A stretch of 64,000 nucleotides of DNA, taken from positions 62,001 through 126,000 of the forward strand of contig CAMWNH010000001.1 in NCBI GenBank assembly GCA_947175605.1, read 5' to 3'. The position numbers were made by a program, and so were the translations under genes. A model generated the notes under the pieces. The model saw nothing but the letters and a program-made list of their open reading frames with translations. It was not told where the DNA came from and ran no database searches. Below, piece after piece: positions 34,148-42,972 of this stretch. The DNA comes from an uncultured Porphyromonadaceae bacterium. Its GTDB lineage: Bacteria; Bacteroidota; Bacteroidia; Bacteroidales; Muribaculaceae. Numbering within the stretch: position 1 is the first letter of the stretch; every line of letters begins with the position of its first letter.

Positions 34148-35182
34148 TCAGTCGATTTTTCCTTCGGGAGCTTCCCGGCGGAGAGGATAATTGTTTCTGA
34201 GAAGTTCGAAATTCTCCGGATTGGCACGCAGGGCTGCCGTATCGGCTTCCGGATCATAGCTTTCGGCCACGCCAGTGGCTGTCACGGCGCGGGCGCAGGC
34301 CGGGGGCTGCGGCTCGTTGAGATGCACGCGCGGCAGATAAAACATGGTTGTTACCGCGTCGGCCACCTCCTGCGAGGCACGCACCTTCCCCGCGGCCGAA
34401 TAGCCTGCGATGTGTGGTGTGGCTATTGCAGCGCGCTCGAGGAGCTCGCGCGAGATTTCGGGTTCGTTTTCCCAGCAGTCTATTATAGCGCTCCCCACCA
34501 ATCCCTTGTCCAGCGCCTGGACAAGTGCCGGGGTGTCCACTATGGCCCCGCGGGCGCTGTTTATGAGAATCGGAGCGCGGCGCAGTTTGCCGAAGAATGC
34601 TTCGTCCGCCATGTGGTAGGTAGCGTGCTCGCCCTCGCGGGTCAGGGGAGTATGGAAGGTGATGATGTCCGCCTCGGCTGCTATCTCGTCAAGGGTTGCC
34701 CAGTCGTCGCCCCCTTCGGCTGCCTGGCGCGGAGGGTCGTAGCGAAGCACACGCATATCCAGCGCGCGGGCCCAGCGCTCAACGATGCTTCCAACGTGGC
34801 CCACCCCGATTATGCCGATGGTATGAGCGCCTATAGGCTTGCATATCACACGCATGAGCGATGCGAACACATACTGTGCCACAGCCGGTGCGTTGCAGCC
34901 CGGAGCATTCACTACAACGATGCCTCGCGAGGCGCACCATTCCGTGTCGATATGGTCCGTGCCTATCGTCGCCGTGGCCACCAGGCGGCAGCGCGAGCGC
35001 CCCAGCAGAGCCTCGTCGCAGCGTGTGCGCGTGCGCACGATCAGCGCGTCGCAGTTTTCCACAGCCTTGGGCGTGATTTCCTCCGAGGGAAGATAGCGCA
35101 CGTTCGAGGCATACTGTTCCAGCACGCCCCGCAGGTAAGGCACGTTTGCCTCCACGATGATATTCAGAAAAGGATTTGGCAT
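34148..35182 (-). CDS. pdxB: 4-phosphoerythronate dehydrogenase
   Basis: NAD-dependent step of the DXP-dependent pyridoxal phosphate pathway. D-2-hydroxyacid dehydrogenase fold: A-T-I-G-T-D-H-I-D, nucleotide motif G-I-I-G-V-G-H-V-G-S, catalytic Arg in N-S-A-R-G-A-I-V-D, Glu in W-E-N-E-P-E-I, His in T-P-H-I-A-G-Y-S. The frame is open to 35989; the ATG at 35182 is chosen since homology begins there (M-P-N-P-F-L-N-I-I-V-E-A-N-V-P-Y). 344 aa. Overlaps the upstream membrane-protein gene by 19 nt. Confidence 0.92.
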   Translation of the reverse strand: MPNPFLNIIVEANVPYLRGVLEQYASNVRYLPSEEITPKAVENCDALIVRTRTRCDEALLGRSRCRLVATATIGTDHIDTEWCASRGIVVVNAPGCNAPAVAQYVFASLMRVICKPIGAHTIGIIGVGHVGSIVERWARALDMRVLRYDPPRQAAEGGDDWATLDEIAAEADIITFHTPLTREGEHATYHMADEAFFGKLRRAPILINSARGAIVDTPALVQALDKGLVGSAIIDCWENEPEISRELLERAAIATPHIAGYSAAGKVRASQEVADAVTTMFYLPRVHLNEPQPPACARAVTATGVAESYDPEADTAALRANPENFELLRNNYPLRREAPEGKID

Positions 35183-36144
35183 AGGAAGAGGATAATGTAG
35201 GAGGCAACGATTATCAGCGGGCCCAGACCCGTGCGTTCGCCGCGATGTGAGCTGAAGTAGCCCGCCACTTCGAAGGCCGCGCAGTAGTTGAGCAGCGGTA
35301 TATAGAGTATGATGGTCTGGTAGTCCACGACCATGCCCGCGAGCGTGGCCAGCGACACCGTGGCTATCGCGCCGCTGTACGCACGGGCCCGTGCGTTGTA
35401 TGCTATGGTCTTCATTACGTTCATGACGAACGAGCCCACCGTGAGCAACGAAGTCAGTCCCACCGTAATCAGCAGCAGGCCGGCGGTTGTGGAAGTGAGT
35501 CGGCTGAAGATGTTCACAAGCTCCGGCATGTGCAGTTGCTCGAGGCTCACGAGCCCGAAGGCAGCCATTATCCACCAGGGGGTGATGAGGCCCAGTATGG
35601 CAGCTGTTATGGTGCGCCCGTTGAAGATGCGCATCTGTCCGCAGCCCAACAGGAATATCGGGATATACACCAGAAAGCAGTACTGCGTGGCGCTGCATGC
35701 GCTTAGGGCAAGAAAGACCAGGAAAATGCGTCGCGTGCGCACGGCCGAGCGGTAGCAGCTGAACAGCAGCATCATGCATCCCGCCACTACAACGGCCAGC
35801 AGAAGTCCGGTATAGACCTGTCCGCTTAGTCCGGGTGTAGCCAGCTGGAAGGCCGCGAACAAGGCCATAGGCAGCGCCGTCTGCGAGCGCAGAACATTGA
35901 AGAACCGCGAAGTCAGCGCCGCTGCAAGCACCAGAAGGCAGTTGCCCGCAAGCGCAAATACGAAGTTGGGCCATCCCGGTGCAACCCATTCCGCCGCAGA
36001 TGGCAGGATGAAGCCCGCATCGCCCGTCAAAGCCGGATATTCGTGCAGACCATGGGCCGCCAACATACCTCCGAAGGCCAGCGTGAGCATCAGCACGGCA
36101 AAGCCTTTGGTGTGTATATAGCGGGTGAGGTCGGCGTATTTCAC
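35164..36144 (-). CDS. Multi-pass membrane protein, DUF6427-like
   Basis: Inner-membrane protein with nine or ten hydrophobic helices and no charged catalytic motif that I recognise; pattern and context (between purD and pdxB) match a Bacteroidetes membrane family of unknown function. The frame is open to 36198, which would overlap purD by 35 nt; the GTG at 36144 (V-K-Y-A-D-L-T-R-Y-I-H-T-K-G) starts 19 nt past the purD stop and is preferred, though an ATG at codon M-L-T-L further in cannot be excluded. Confidence 0.7.
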   Translation of the reverse strand: MKYADLTRYIHTKGFAVLMLTLAFGGMLAAHGLHEYPALTGDAGFILPSAAEWVAPGWPNFVFALAGNCLLVLAAALTSRFFNVLRSQTALPMALFAAFQLATPGLSGQVYTGLLLAVVVAGCMMLLFSCYRSAVRTRRIFLVFLALSACSATQYCFLVYIPIFLLGCGQMRIFNGRTITAAILGLITPWWIMAAFGLVSLEQLHMPELVNIFSRLTSTTAGLLLITVGLTSLLTVGSFVMNVMKTIAYNARARAYSGAIATVSLATLAGMVVDYQTIILYIPLLNYCAAFEVAGYFSSHRGERTGLGPLIIVASYIILFLCQILF

Positions 36145-36163
36145 TTCGGGGGGGCGGTGTGGC

Positions 36164-37459
36164 TTAGTTCTGTTTGTCGGCCAGAGCCTGCAGGTCACGG
36201 CCTATGTCGCGGCGGAAGTACATGCCGTCGAAACGTATGGTGTCCAGAGCGGCATAGGAGGCTGCGAGCGCCTCGCGCGGTGTAGCGCCATAGGAGCTCA
36301 CGGCAAGCACGCGGCCGCCGGAGGTCAGAAGCACGGGGCCGTCAAGGCGCGTTCCGGCATGGAACACTACCGTGGTGCCGTCGGGTGCGGGCACGCCTTC
36401 GATTTTCTTTCCCTTCTCGTAGGCCTCGGGGTAGCCGCCACTCACGGCCATGACCGTAGCTGCCGCACGCGGATCTATGTCCAGGGGAAGGGTCCCCAGC
36501 GAGCCGCGGGCTGCGGCTGCCATGAGTTCAACCAGGTCGGAAGCCACGCGCAGCATCACTACTTCAGTCTCCGGGTCGCCCATGCGCACGTTGTACTCGA
36601 TCACCATCGGCTCGCCGTCGACATTGATAAGGCCGAAGAAGATGAATCCGCGGTAGTCCGTACCGTCCTTGATGAGGCCCTCGACAGTCGGGCGCACGAT
36701 GCGCTCCTCCACTTTCTTCATGAACTCGGCGTCAGCGAACACAACGGGGCTCACGGCACCCATGCCGCCCGTGTTGAGGCCCGTATCGCCCTCGCCTATG
36801 CGCTTGTAGTCCTTCGCCACGGGCAGGAGACGGTAGCCGCCGTGTCCGTCCGTAAGGGCGAACACGCTGCATTCTATGCCCTTGAGGAACTGTTCGATGA
36901 CCACACTCGCGCTGGCCTTGCCGAACTTGCCGCCAAGCATCTCGGCAAGAGTCTTGCGGGCCTCCTCGAGGGTCTCGGGAATGATTACGCCCTTGCCTGC
37001 GGCAAGGCCGTCGGCCTTCAGCACGTAGGGCGGATTCAGTGTTTCGAGGAAGGCGTAGCCTTCTTCGATTGTCTCGGGAGTGAAGGTGCGGTATGCCGCC
37101 GTGGGGATGCCGTGGCGCGCCATGAAACGCTTGGCGTGGTCCTTGCTGGCCTCAAGCATTGCACCGGCCTGCGACGGGCCAACCCATAACGGCTTCTCCG
37201 CATCGATGGCGCGGAAATGGTCCACGATGCCGGCTACCAGCGGGTCTTCGTTGCCCACCACTACCATGTCGATGTTCTTTTCGGCGATAATCTTACCTAT
37301 GGCATCGAAGTCGAGGGGCGAGGCGGCGATGTTTGTGCCGAAAGCACCCGTCCCGCCGTTGCCGGGGGCTATGTAGAGCTGTTCGCAAAGCGGACTTTGA
37401 CTGATTTTCCATGCCAGGGCGGCTTCGCGGCCGCCACTGCCGAGCAGAAGTATGTTCAT
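36164..37459 (-). CDS. purD: Phosphoribosylamine-glycine ligase
   Basis: Second step of purine synthesis, making GAR from phosphoribosylamine and glycine. ATP-grasp enzyme: L-L-G-S-G-G-R-E-A-A at the N-terminus, Y-V-L-K-A-D-G-L-A-A-G-K-G-V, G-L-N-T-G-G-M-G-A, and V-E-Y-N-V-R-M-G-D-P-E-T-E. 431 aa, standard. Transcribed with the methyltransferase upstream (36 nt gap) and the membrane protein downstream. Confidence 0.96.
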   Translation of the reverse strand: MNILLLGSGGREAALAWKISQSPLCEQLYIAPGNGGTGAFGTNIAASPLDFDAIGKIIAEKNIDMVVVGNEDPLVAGIVDHFRAIDAEKPLWVGPSQAGAMLEASKDHAKRFMARHGIPTAAYRTFTPETIEEGYAFLETLNPPYVLKADGLAAGKGVIIPETLEEARKTLAEMLGGKFGKASASVVIEQFLKGIECSVFALTDGHGGYRLLPVAKDYKRIGEGDTGLNTGGMGAVSPVVFADAEFMKKVEERIVRPTVEGLIKDGTDYRGFIFFGLINVDGEPMVIEYNVRMGDPETEVVMLRVASDLVELMAAAARGSLGTLPLDIDPRAAATVMAVSGGYPEAYEKGKKIEGVPAPDGTTVVFHAGTRLDGPVLLTSGGRVLAVSSYGATPREALAASYAALDTIRFDGMYFRRDIGRDLQALADKQN

Positions 37460-37495
37460 CGCTGTGGGTGTTGGGTATATATGGTGGGTAAATTA

Positions 37496-39109
37496 TTAAT
37501 CTTCAGTCTTGTTTTCCTGAGCTGCATCGCCGCCTCTCTTGCGCCAGCCCATGGCCGGGCGGAAGCTGGCCCGCTCCTCCTTGTCGGGCGATATGGATGG
37601 CCCGCGTCCGAAGCTCTCGAGCCGCAGGCGTCCGCGCGCACCGATATCGCCCGTATCGCGGCGTCCGAAATGGCGCGGCTCGCGCTCCTTGTCGAATGTC
37701 TTGCGCTCACGGTCGAAAGGCTTGCCTCCCTTCTCGAAAGGCTTTCTGTCCTTGCCGGATGGCTTCCGTTCTCTGTCGAAAGGTTTGCGTTCTTTGTCGA
37801 AAGGCCTGCGGTCCCGCTCGCCGGGCTTGCGGTCGCGGCCGAAGGGCTTGCGATCCTTATCGAATTTCTTTCGTTCAAAGCCGCCGCTCTTCTTTGCAGG
37901 GCCATCGGGTTTTTCGTCCTTGATTCTGCCGCCGGCAGCGCGGAAATCGCGTTTCGACCCCTCGAATATCACGTATTCGCGAAGCTCGCAGTCCAGACCG
38001 CCGTTGTTCACGGCTTCCTTTTGCGAGGGCGCAAGGCCTATTTCGTGGAAGTATTCGTCTTTATATCCGATTATCCAGGCGTGATAGCCCGTGAACACGT
38101 GCTTCAGCTTGGTTCCGATGGTGCGATACAGTGCTTCCATGTCCGGGGCTGAAATACGCTGGCCGTAGGGCGGGTTGGTCACGAGGATGCCGCTCGGACG
38201 GGGCGCGTCTGACTCCTCCCATTTGCTCAGCGGTTTTACTTCTACCGTGACATATCGCGACACACCCGCCCCCTTTAGGTTCTCGCGGCTTATCTCCACG
38301 GCCTTGGGCGAGATGTCCGCGCCCACGATGGGATGGCTTGGCGTGCGTTCGGCGCTGTCGTCGTTGTAGAGCGTTTCGAAAAGCTCTTTATCGAAGTCGG
38401 GCCATGTTTCGAAAGCATAGTGCTGGCGGAAGACGCCGGGGAAAATATTGGCTGCGATCAGGGCCGCTTCCACAAGGAAAGTGCCCGAGCCGCACATGGG
38501 ATCCACGAAAGGCGTGTCGCCGCGATAGCCGCTCTTGAGGATTATGCCGGCGGCAAGCACTTCGTTGATGGGAGCTTCCGTCTGTCCGCCCAGACGGTAG
38601 CCGCGCTTGTGCAGGCTCTCGCCCGAGGAGTCGAGCGACACCGAGACGTCGCGGCCATGGATGTGCACGTTCAGTATGATGTCTGCATTTTCGAGGCGTA
38701 CGCGCGGCCGGCTGTCAGGTCCGTAGTGGTCGCGGAACCAGTCAACGATGCCGTCCTTCACGCGATAGGTGGCGAAGCGCGTGTGCGTGAACTCATCGCC
38801 GAATGCCACCGTGTCGATGCTGAATGTCTTCTCCTGATCCAGCAGCGTGCTCCAGTCGTAGGCCTTGATGTGTTCATAGAGTTCGTCGGGCGTGGATGCC
38901 TCGAACTTGTAGAATGGCTTCAGGATGCGTAGTGCCGTGCGGCAGCAAAGGTTCGCGCGATAGAGGGTCTCGAGTGTGCCCTCGAAGCTCACCATACGGC
39001 GTCCCGGTTCTACATTTGTGGCTCCTATGCCGCGAAGCTCCTCGGCCAGTACGTCTTCAAGCCCCTGAAAGGTCTTGGCAACCATTTCGAATGCGGGTGC
39101 AGTTGTCAT
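37496..39109 (-). CDS. THUMP-domain class I RNA methyltransferase with long charged tail
   Basis: RlmL-N/YpsC-type S-adenosylmethionine-dependent guanine-N2 methyltransferase acting on 23S rRNA. THUMP domain about residues 45-155; methyltransferase domain about 165-390 with the SAM motif D-P-M-C-G-S-G-T-F-L-V-E-A and the catalytic N-P-P-Y-G-Q-R. Residues from about 395 to 537 form a low-complexity basic/acidic tail made of imperfect repeats such as F-D-K-D-R-K-P-F and F-D-R-E-R-K-P, probably disordered and RNA-binding. The core family ends near residue 390, so the tail is extra. Confidence 0.88.
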   Translation of the reverse strand: MTTAPAFEMVAKTFQGLEDVLAEELRGIGATNVEPGRRMVSFEGTLETLYRANLCCRTALRILKPFYKFEASTPDELYEHIKAYDWSTLLDQEKTFSIDTVAFGDEFTHTRFATYRVKDGIVDWFRDHYGPDSRPRVRLENADIILNVHIHGRDVSVSLDSSGESLHKRGYRLGGQTEAPINEVLAAGIILKSGYRGDTPFVDPMCGSGTFLVEAALIAANIFPGVFRQHYAFETWPDFDKELFETLYNDDSAERTPSHPIVGADISPKAVEISRENLKGAGVSRYVTVEVKPLSKWEESDAPRPSGILVTNPPYGQRISAPDMEALYRTIGTKLKHVFTGYHAWIIGYKDEYFHEIGLAPSQKEAVNNGGLDCELREYVIFEGSKRDFRAAGGRIKDEKPDGPAKKSGGFERKKFDKDRKPFGRDRKPGERDRRPFDKERKPFDRERKPSGKDRKPFEKGGKPFDRERKTFDKEREPRHFGRRDTGDIGARGRLRLESFGRGPSISPDKEERASFRPAMGWRKRGGDAAQENKTED

Positions 39110-39147
39110 ATCTCAAACGTCAGTTTTTTCAATAGTCTATTCTGCTG

Positions 39148-39155
39148 CAAAAGTA
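39148..39155 (-). promoter_or_regulatory. -7 box upstream of the RNA methyltransferase
   Basis: TACTTTTG on the minus strand, 38 nt before the ATG at 39109. Confidence 0.45.
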
Positions 39156-39175
39156 ATCAAAATCCCACAAACCGC

Positions 39176-39217
39176 AAAAATAAAACGTCCTCCCGGACAA
39201 TGCAGGAGGACGTTTTA
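39176..39217 (-). terminator. Terminator of the subtilase gene
   Basis: On the minus strand AAAACGTCCTCC pairs with GGAGGACGTTTT (plus 39205-39216 and 39182-39193), a 12-bp perfect stem followed by ATTTTTG. Confidence 0.85.
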
Positions 39218-39243
39218 GCGAATAATTTTAATTTAGTCGAGGC

Positions 39244-41532
39244 TTAGCGGATAACCACCTTGCGTGCGTCGGTGCGGCCGTTGTCGGCGGTGCTGCGGAG
39301 CACATACACACCGGGAGCAGCGCCTTCGGCGTCGAGCACGGCAGTGTCGCCGCCGGCGCTTGCGGTTGCTGCGAGGCTGCCGCTCAGGCTGTAGAGTTCT
39401 ACGCGGATACCGGCTGCGCCTGCTGCGAACACTTCGAATGCACGGCGTCCTGCGGGGCTTACGACAAAGTCGGAAGCGTCCACCGCTACGTCAGCCACGC
39501 CGGCGGGATCAAGCACCATCTTAAGGCCTTCGAGAGCGTTGATGCGGCCTGCGCCGAAGCGGTAGGGTGCGGCGTAGTAGTACTGATCCTTAACTGCGGT
39601 AGCGTCGATGATCTTCAGCACGTCGGTCGAGGTCAGCGTGGGATCGGCCTGCAGCCAGGTGGCGATTACGCCGGCCACGAAGGGCGATGCCATCGACGTA
39701 CCCGACATCTCGGACCAGTAGTAGTTGCGGTTGGTTTTGTTGACGCTCTTCGTTACCAAGCCCGAAGCTTGTGCGATTTCCGGAGCCTTCGCCGGGTCGA
39801 GCTTTTCGGTGTAGTAGGAGCTGATGGACGAAACTACACCCAGGCCGGGACCGGCCACATGGGGCAGCTGGCGACCGTCGAAGCTCGTACCGTACGACGA
39901 GAAGTCCGTGATGTCGTTGTCCGTATAAGCGCGATAAGTGAGTTTGCCGCCGAAGGAGGGGATGACGTTCGAGGCGGTGTAGGCGCCCACTGCAATCACA
40001 CCCTTGGCCGTGGCGATGCCGTTGATGGAGTTCGCGGGCGAACCGCTCACATAGCCGTCGACATTAAAGGAGTTGAAGGCGAAATTGCCTGAGGCGAAAA
40101 TGTCCACACTCTTGCCGTTCGTACCTTCTACCACGATGCCGGGCATGTAGGCGCTGCTACCGCCATTGGGCTGGAAGGAAACCATCACGTTATAGCGGTT
40201 GTTGTTGGGGTCGATCTTCGAGGAGAAGAACACTGCGCCCTGCTTGCCGTATGCCACGTCGAAGAATTCGTTGTGGATGTAGCCGGAAGCGGTGTAGTAG
40301 GAGCCCGTGATCACTTTCATGGTCGACTGCTCGTCGGTCGAGTTCAGGTTCTGGTCCAGAGTATAGCTCCAGTCCACCTTGCCCGTGTTTCTGTTGTAGA
40401 GCTGCAGCGTAACCTTGTAGATGCTGGCGTCAGCGCCCCAGATGTCCACGCGGCCGGCAGAGGTGGCGGAGGCTGCGGGGAAGGTCTTCACCTGATTGGA
40501 GGCTGCGGTGAAGTCCTTGTGGATCGATACATTGTCCGCACCTTCGTTACCGGCCGATACGCAGATGATCATGTCGTTGGCCACACTCGAAAGATAGCGC
40601 GAGTTGGCATCCGAGCCATCGTGAGGACCGTAGTTGTGGCCCAGAGAGATGTTCATTACGGCCGGCTTGCCCTGGCTTTTGGCGTAGCTGTAGATCTTTT
40701 CGGCGGCAACGAGGATGTTCTGACCCTCGGTGGTGCCGCAGGCAATGGCGATGTCGGCGCCTGCAGCCGGACCACGGTAGTCCGTGTCGGAGGTCCAGCG
40801 GTTTGTGCCCGTCTGGTTGCCGCCGGTGCGCGAGTTGAGGAATGCTACCTTCGAGAATTTCTCGCCGTGGCTGCCGAAACTGCCGGCCATGCAACCTAAC
40901 ACGTGTGTGCCGTGGGTGTCGCCGGTGGGGTCGGTCGTGAAGTTGGCGATCTTCGTGGGGGTGTCGTATGTGCTCACGGCGCTGTTGGAGCCCGTGATCA
41001 CGAACACACGCGACGCACGCGACTTACCGTCTGCGCCCAGGAAGTTGGGATGGTTGGGGTCGAGACCCGAGTCCATCAGGCCGACGATTACGCCCGTGCC
41101 GTCATACGACTTGCCGCCGATTTCGGCCGAGCCGTTTATGACTTCATTTGCCTGGGTGTTTTTCTTGGCCGAGAAAAGCAGAGGCTGCGCATCATAGCTC
41201 AGGGAGATGGAGCGCACCTCGGGCATTTCCGAGGCGAGCAGCATTTCGGGTGCCGACATGCGCACGATGGCCATATCCTCGCGTGAAGCGATGATTTCAT
41301 AGCCGCGCGCTTCAAGCGAGGAGAGGTCCTCGCCGGGAGCGAGCGTCACGATTACGCTCACCTTGTCCTCTATACCCATAGGTGCCGGAACGGCAAGCTC
41401 TCCGCTGCGGCTCTGGACCTGAGATTCCATTACGCGGGCGGCAAGAGTTGCAGCCGAAAGGTCAAGCTTCGACTGGGCCGACGAGCCCAGCGCAGCTGCG
41501 GCTGCGAGAGAGAGAAGTAATATTTTTTTCAT
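39244..41532 (-). CDS. Secreted S8 family subtilisin-like protease
   Basis: Exported serine protease. Signal peptide residues 1-20. A propeptide-like inhibitor I9 region (about 30-110) precedes the catalytic domain. The triad is complete: Asp in G-L-M-D-S-G-L-D, His in G-D-T-H-G-T-H-V, Ser in S-G-T-S-M-A-S-P, with the oxyanion Asn in S-A-G-N-E-G. A large insert separates His and Ser, as in cell-envelope subtilases. The last 70 residues (F-E-V-F-A-A-G...G-V-Y-V-L-R-S...R-K-V-V-I-R) are a type IX sorting domain, so it is T9SS cargo. An upstream ATG at 41541 is possible, but the one at 41532 starts the classic M-K-K-I-L-L signal. Confidence 0.92.
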   Translation of the reverse strand: MKKILLLSLAAAAALGSSAQSKLDLSAATLAARVMESQVQSRSGELAVPAPMGIEDKVSVIVTLAPGEDLSSLEARGYEIIASREDMAIVRMSAPEMLLASEMPEVRSISLSYDAQPLLFSAKKNTQANEVINGSAEIGGKSYDGTGVIVGLMDSGLDPNHPNFLGADGKSRASRVFVITGSNSAVSTYDTPTKIANFTTDPTGDTHGTHVLGCMAGSFGSHGEKFSKVAFLNSRTGGNQTGTNRWTSDTDYRGPAAGADIAIACGTTEGQNILVAAEKIYSYAKSQGKPAVMNISLGHNYGPHDGSDANSRYLSSVANDMIICVSAGNEGADNVSIHKDFTAASNQVKTFPAASATSAGRVDIWGADASIYKVTLQLYNRNTGKVDWSYTLDQNLNSTDEQSTMKVITGSYYTASGYIHNEFFDVAYGKQGAVFFSSKIDPNNNRYNVMVSFQPNGGSSAYMPGIVVEGTNGKSVDIFASGNFAFNSFNVDGYVSGSPANSINGIATAKGVIAVGAYTASNVIPSFGGKLTYRAYTDNDITDFSSYGTSFDGRQLPHVAGPGLGVVSSISSYYTEKLDPAKAPEIAQASGLVTKSVNKTNRNYYWSEMSGTSMASPFVAGVIATWLQADPTLTSTDVLKIIDATAVKDQYYYAAPYRFGAGRINALEGLKMVLDPAGVADVAVDASDFVVSPAGRRAFEVFAAGAAGIRVELYSLSGSLAATASAGGDTAVLDAEGAAPGVYVLRSTADNGRTDARKVVIR

Positions 41533-41595
41533 ATCTGTCATTGAATAATCGAAGTGTGATAATCAAAACGAAAGGAAAAATTCCGAATTAGTTTG

Positions 41596-41603
41596 CAAAG
41601 ATA
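41596..41603 (-). promoter_or_regulatory. -7 box of the subtilase gene
   Basis: TATCTTTG on the minus strand about 65 nt before the start; the -33 region is weak. Confidence 0.5.
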
Positions 41604-41716
41604 ACACATTTTTTCGTCATTTCCATGTTTTCGGACCAAAAAAATCTAAAAAACCATGATTTATCGCCATAAAATTGCTTCGAAATGTGAAAATGGAGTT
41701 GTGATATTTATGTTTT

Positions 41717-41736
41717 ATGGTTGTGAACGCAACCAT
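41717..41736 (+). promoter_or_regulatory. Candidate MarR operator
   Basis: ATGGTTG (41717-41723), six bases, CAACCAT (41730-41736): a perfect 7-bp dyad 26 nt before the marR start codon. Size and position fit autoregulation by the dimeric repressor. Confidence 0.5.
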
Positions 41737-41762
41737 TTTCCTGTTTCAAGCGTTATAAGGAC

Positions 41763-42197
41763 ATGAAAAAGGAAAACAAAATGTATGGAATGCCCAATGT
41801 GGGGTGCATGATCGGTACGGCCTATCAGTGTTTGGTAGGGCAGCTCGATGAAATACTGCGGGAGGAGCTGCCTGAAGTGACTGTCCCGGAGTACATGATC
41901 CTGCGTTCCCTCTATTTCCGCGACGGTATGCAGCAATGCGATATCGCGGAGATGGTTGGAAGAGATAAGGCCGTAGTATGTCGCACGGTGAAGGCTATGG
42001 TCTCAAAAGGTTATGTGCGCACGGAATCCGAAAGCCACAAGTGCCTGAGGGTGTTCCTCACATCAAAAGCCGAGTCCGTAAAGGCCAAGGTCCTGCAAAT
42101 AGCGGCCGGCCGACAGAAGGCTCTGGAAAGCGTTATCGGGCCTGAATGTGTATCCGTGTTTTCCGATTGTCTGAAAAAAATAATTGAGTCAAAATAA
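41763..42197 (+). CDS. MarR-family regulator, cysteine-rich
   Basis: 144 aa winged-helix repressor. The DNA-binding helix region is about residues 55-95 (Q-Q-C-D-I-A-E-M-V-G-R-D-K-A-V-V-C-R-T-V-K-A-M-V) with the wing T-E-S-E-S-H-K-C-L-R-V. It has seven cysteines (15, 23, 59, 73, 94, 129, 136), unusual for the size and suggestive of thiol-based sensing as in OhrR-type regulators. AAGGA lies 6 nt before the ATG, an SD-like sequence seldom used in this phylum. It is the first gene of a three-gene run with a thiol oxidoreductase and an MBL-fold enzyme, likely its targets. Confidence 0.88.
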   Translation: MKKENKMYGMPNVGCMIGTAYQCLVGQLDEILREELPEVTVPEYMILRSLYFRDGMQQCDIAEMVGRDKAVVCRTVKAMVSKGYVRTESESHKCLRVFLTSKAESVKAKVLQIAAGRQKALESVIGPECVSVFSDCLKKIIESK

Positions 42198-42218
42198 ACT
42201 TTTAATGAAAGGAATACT

Positions 42219-42947
42219 ATGTTTAACCTAACTGTTTGGAGCGACTTCGCTTGTCCCTATTGCTACATTGGAGAAACCCGTCTTGAGAAGGCTGTCGAGG
42301 AACTGGGCCTGAAGGATAAGGTGCAGATTGATTATCGGGCTTTTGAATTGGACCCGACAGCATCCAAGGAAGTGGTCGGCGGCACGCCCGAGCGCTTTGC
42401 CATGAAGTATCGTCTGAGCCTTGAAGACGCGAAAAAGCAGATCGAGGAGATTTCGAGTCTCGGTCGCGAGTCGGGAATCGACTTCCGCTATGCCACAACG
42501 CAATACTCCAACACCCGCGATGCCCACAGGCTGATGAAGCTCGCCGAGGCAAAGTACGACCGCAACACGGTGGAGCGTCTGAACAAGGCTCTGTTCGATG
42601 CCTATTTTACAAAGAACCTCGTGCTGGCCGACCATGAGGTGCTGCTGAAGCTTGCAGAATCCGTGGACATGGATGCCAAGGAAGTCAAGGCCGTGCTCGA
42701 TTCCAACGAGTACGACGATGAGGTCCGTTTCGACGAGCGCGAGGCCGCCATGCGTGGTGTTCGCGGTGTGCCCTACATCGTCTTCGGCGGCGAGTTTGCC
42801 GTACCGGGTGCGATGTCCGTCGAAGGATTCAAGGATGCGCTTGAGCGCATGTCGCGGCTTCAGGCACAGAAAGTGGAAGCTGAAGCCCCGCAGGACAAGG
42901 CCGAGCGTCCGCACGTCTGCGGCCCCGATGGATGTCAGTTGCTCTAA
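42219..42947 (+). CDS. DsbA-family FrnE-like oxidoreductase
   Basis: Cytoplasmic thioredoxin-fold protein of the 2-hydroxychromene-2-carboxylate isomerase/FrnE group, 242 aa, no signal peptide. The active-site C-P-Y-C is at residues 12-15 and the helical insert follows. A C-x4-C pair (Cys234, Cys239 in C-G-P-D-G-C) near the end matches the second redox motif described for Deinococcus FrnE, so it is likely a disulfide isomerase/oxidoreductase of oxidative stress. GAAAGGA lies 8 nt before the ATG. Confidence 0.88.
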   Translation: MFNLTVWSDFACPYCYIGETRLEKAVEELGLKDKVQIDYRAFELDPTASKEVVGGTPERFAMKYRLSLEDAKKQIEEISSLGRESGIDFRYATTQYSNTRDAHRLMKLAEAKYDRNTVERLNKALFDAYFTKNLVLADHEVLLKLAESVDMDAKEVKAVLDSNEYDDEVRFDEREAAMRGVRGVPYIVFGGEFAVPGAMSVEGFKDALERMSRLQAQKVEAEAPQDKAERPHVCGPDGCQLL

Positions 42948-42972
42948 TCTTTGATTGTAAAGGAGATCGAAT

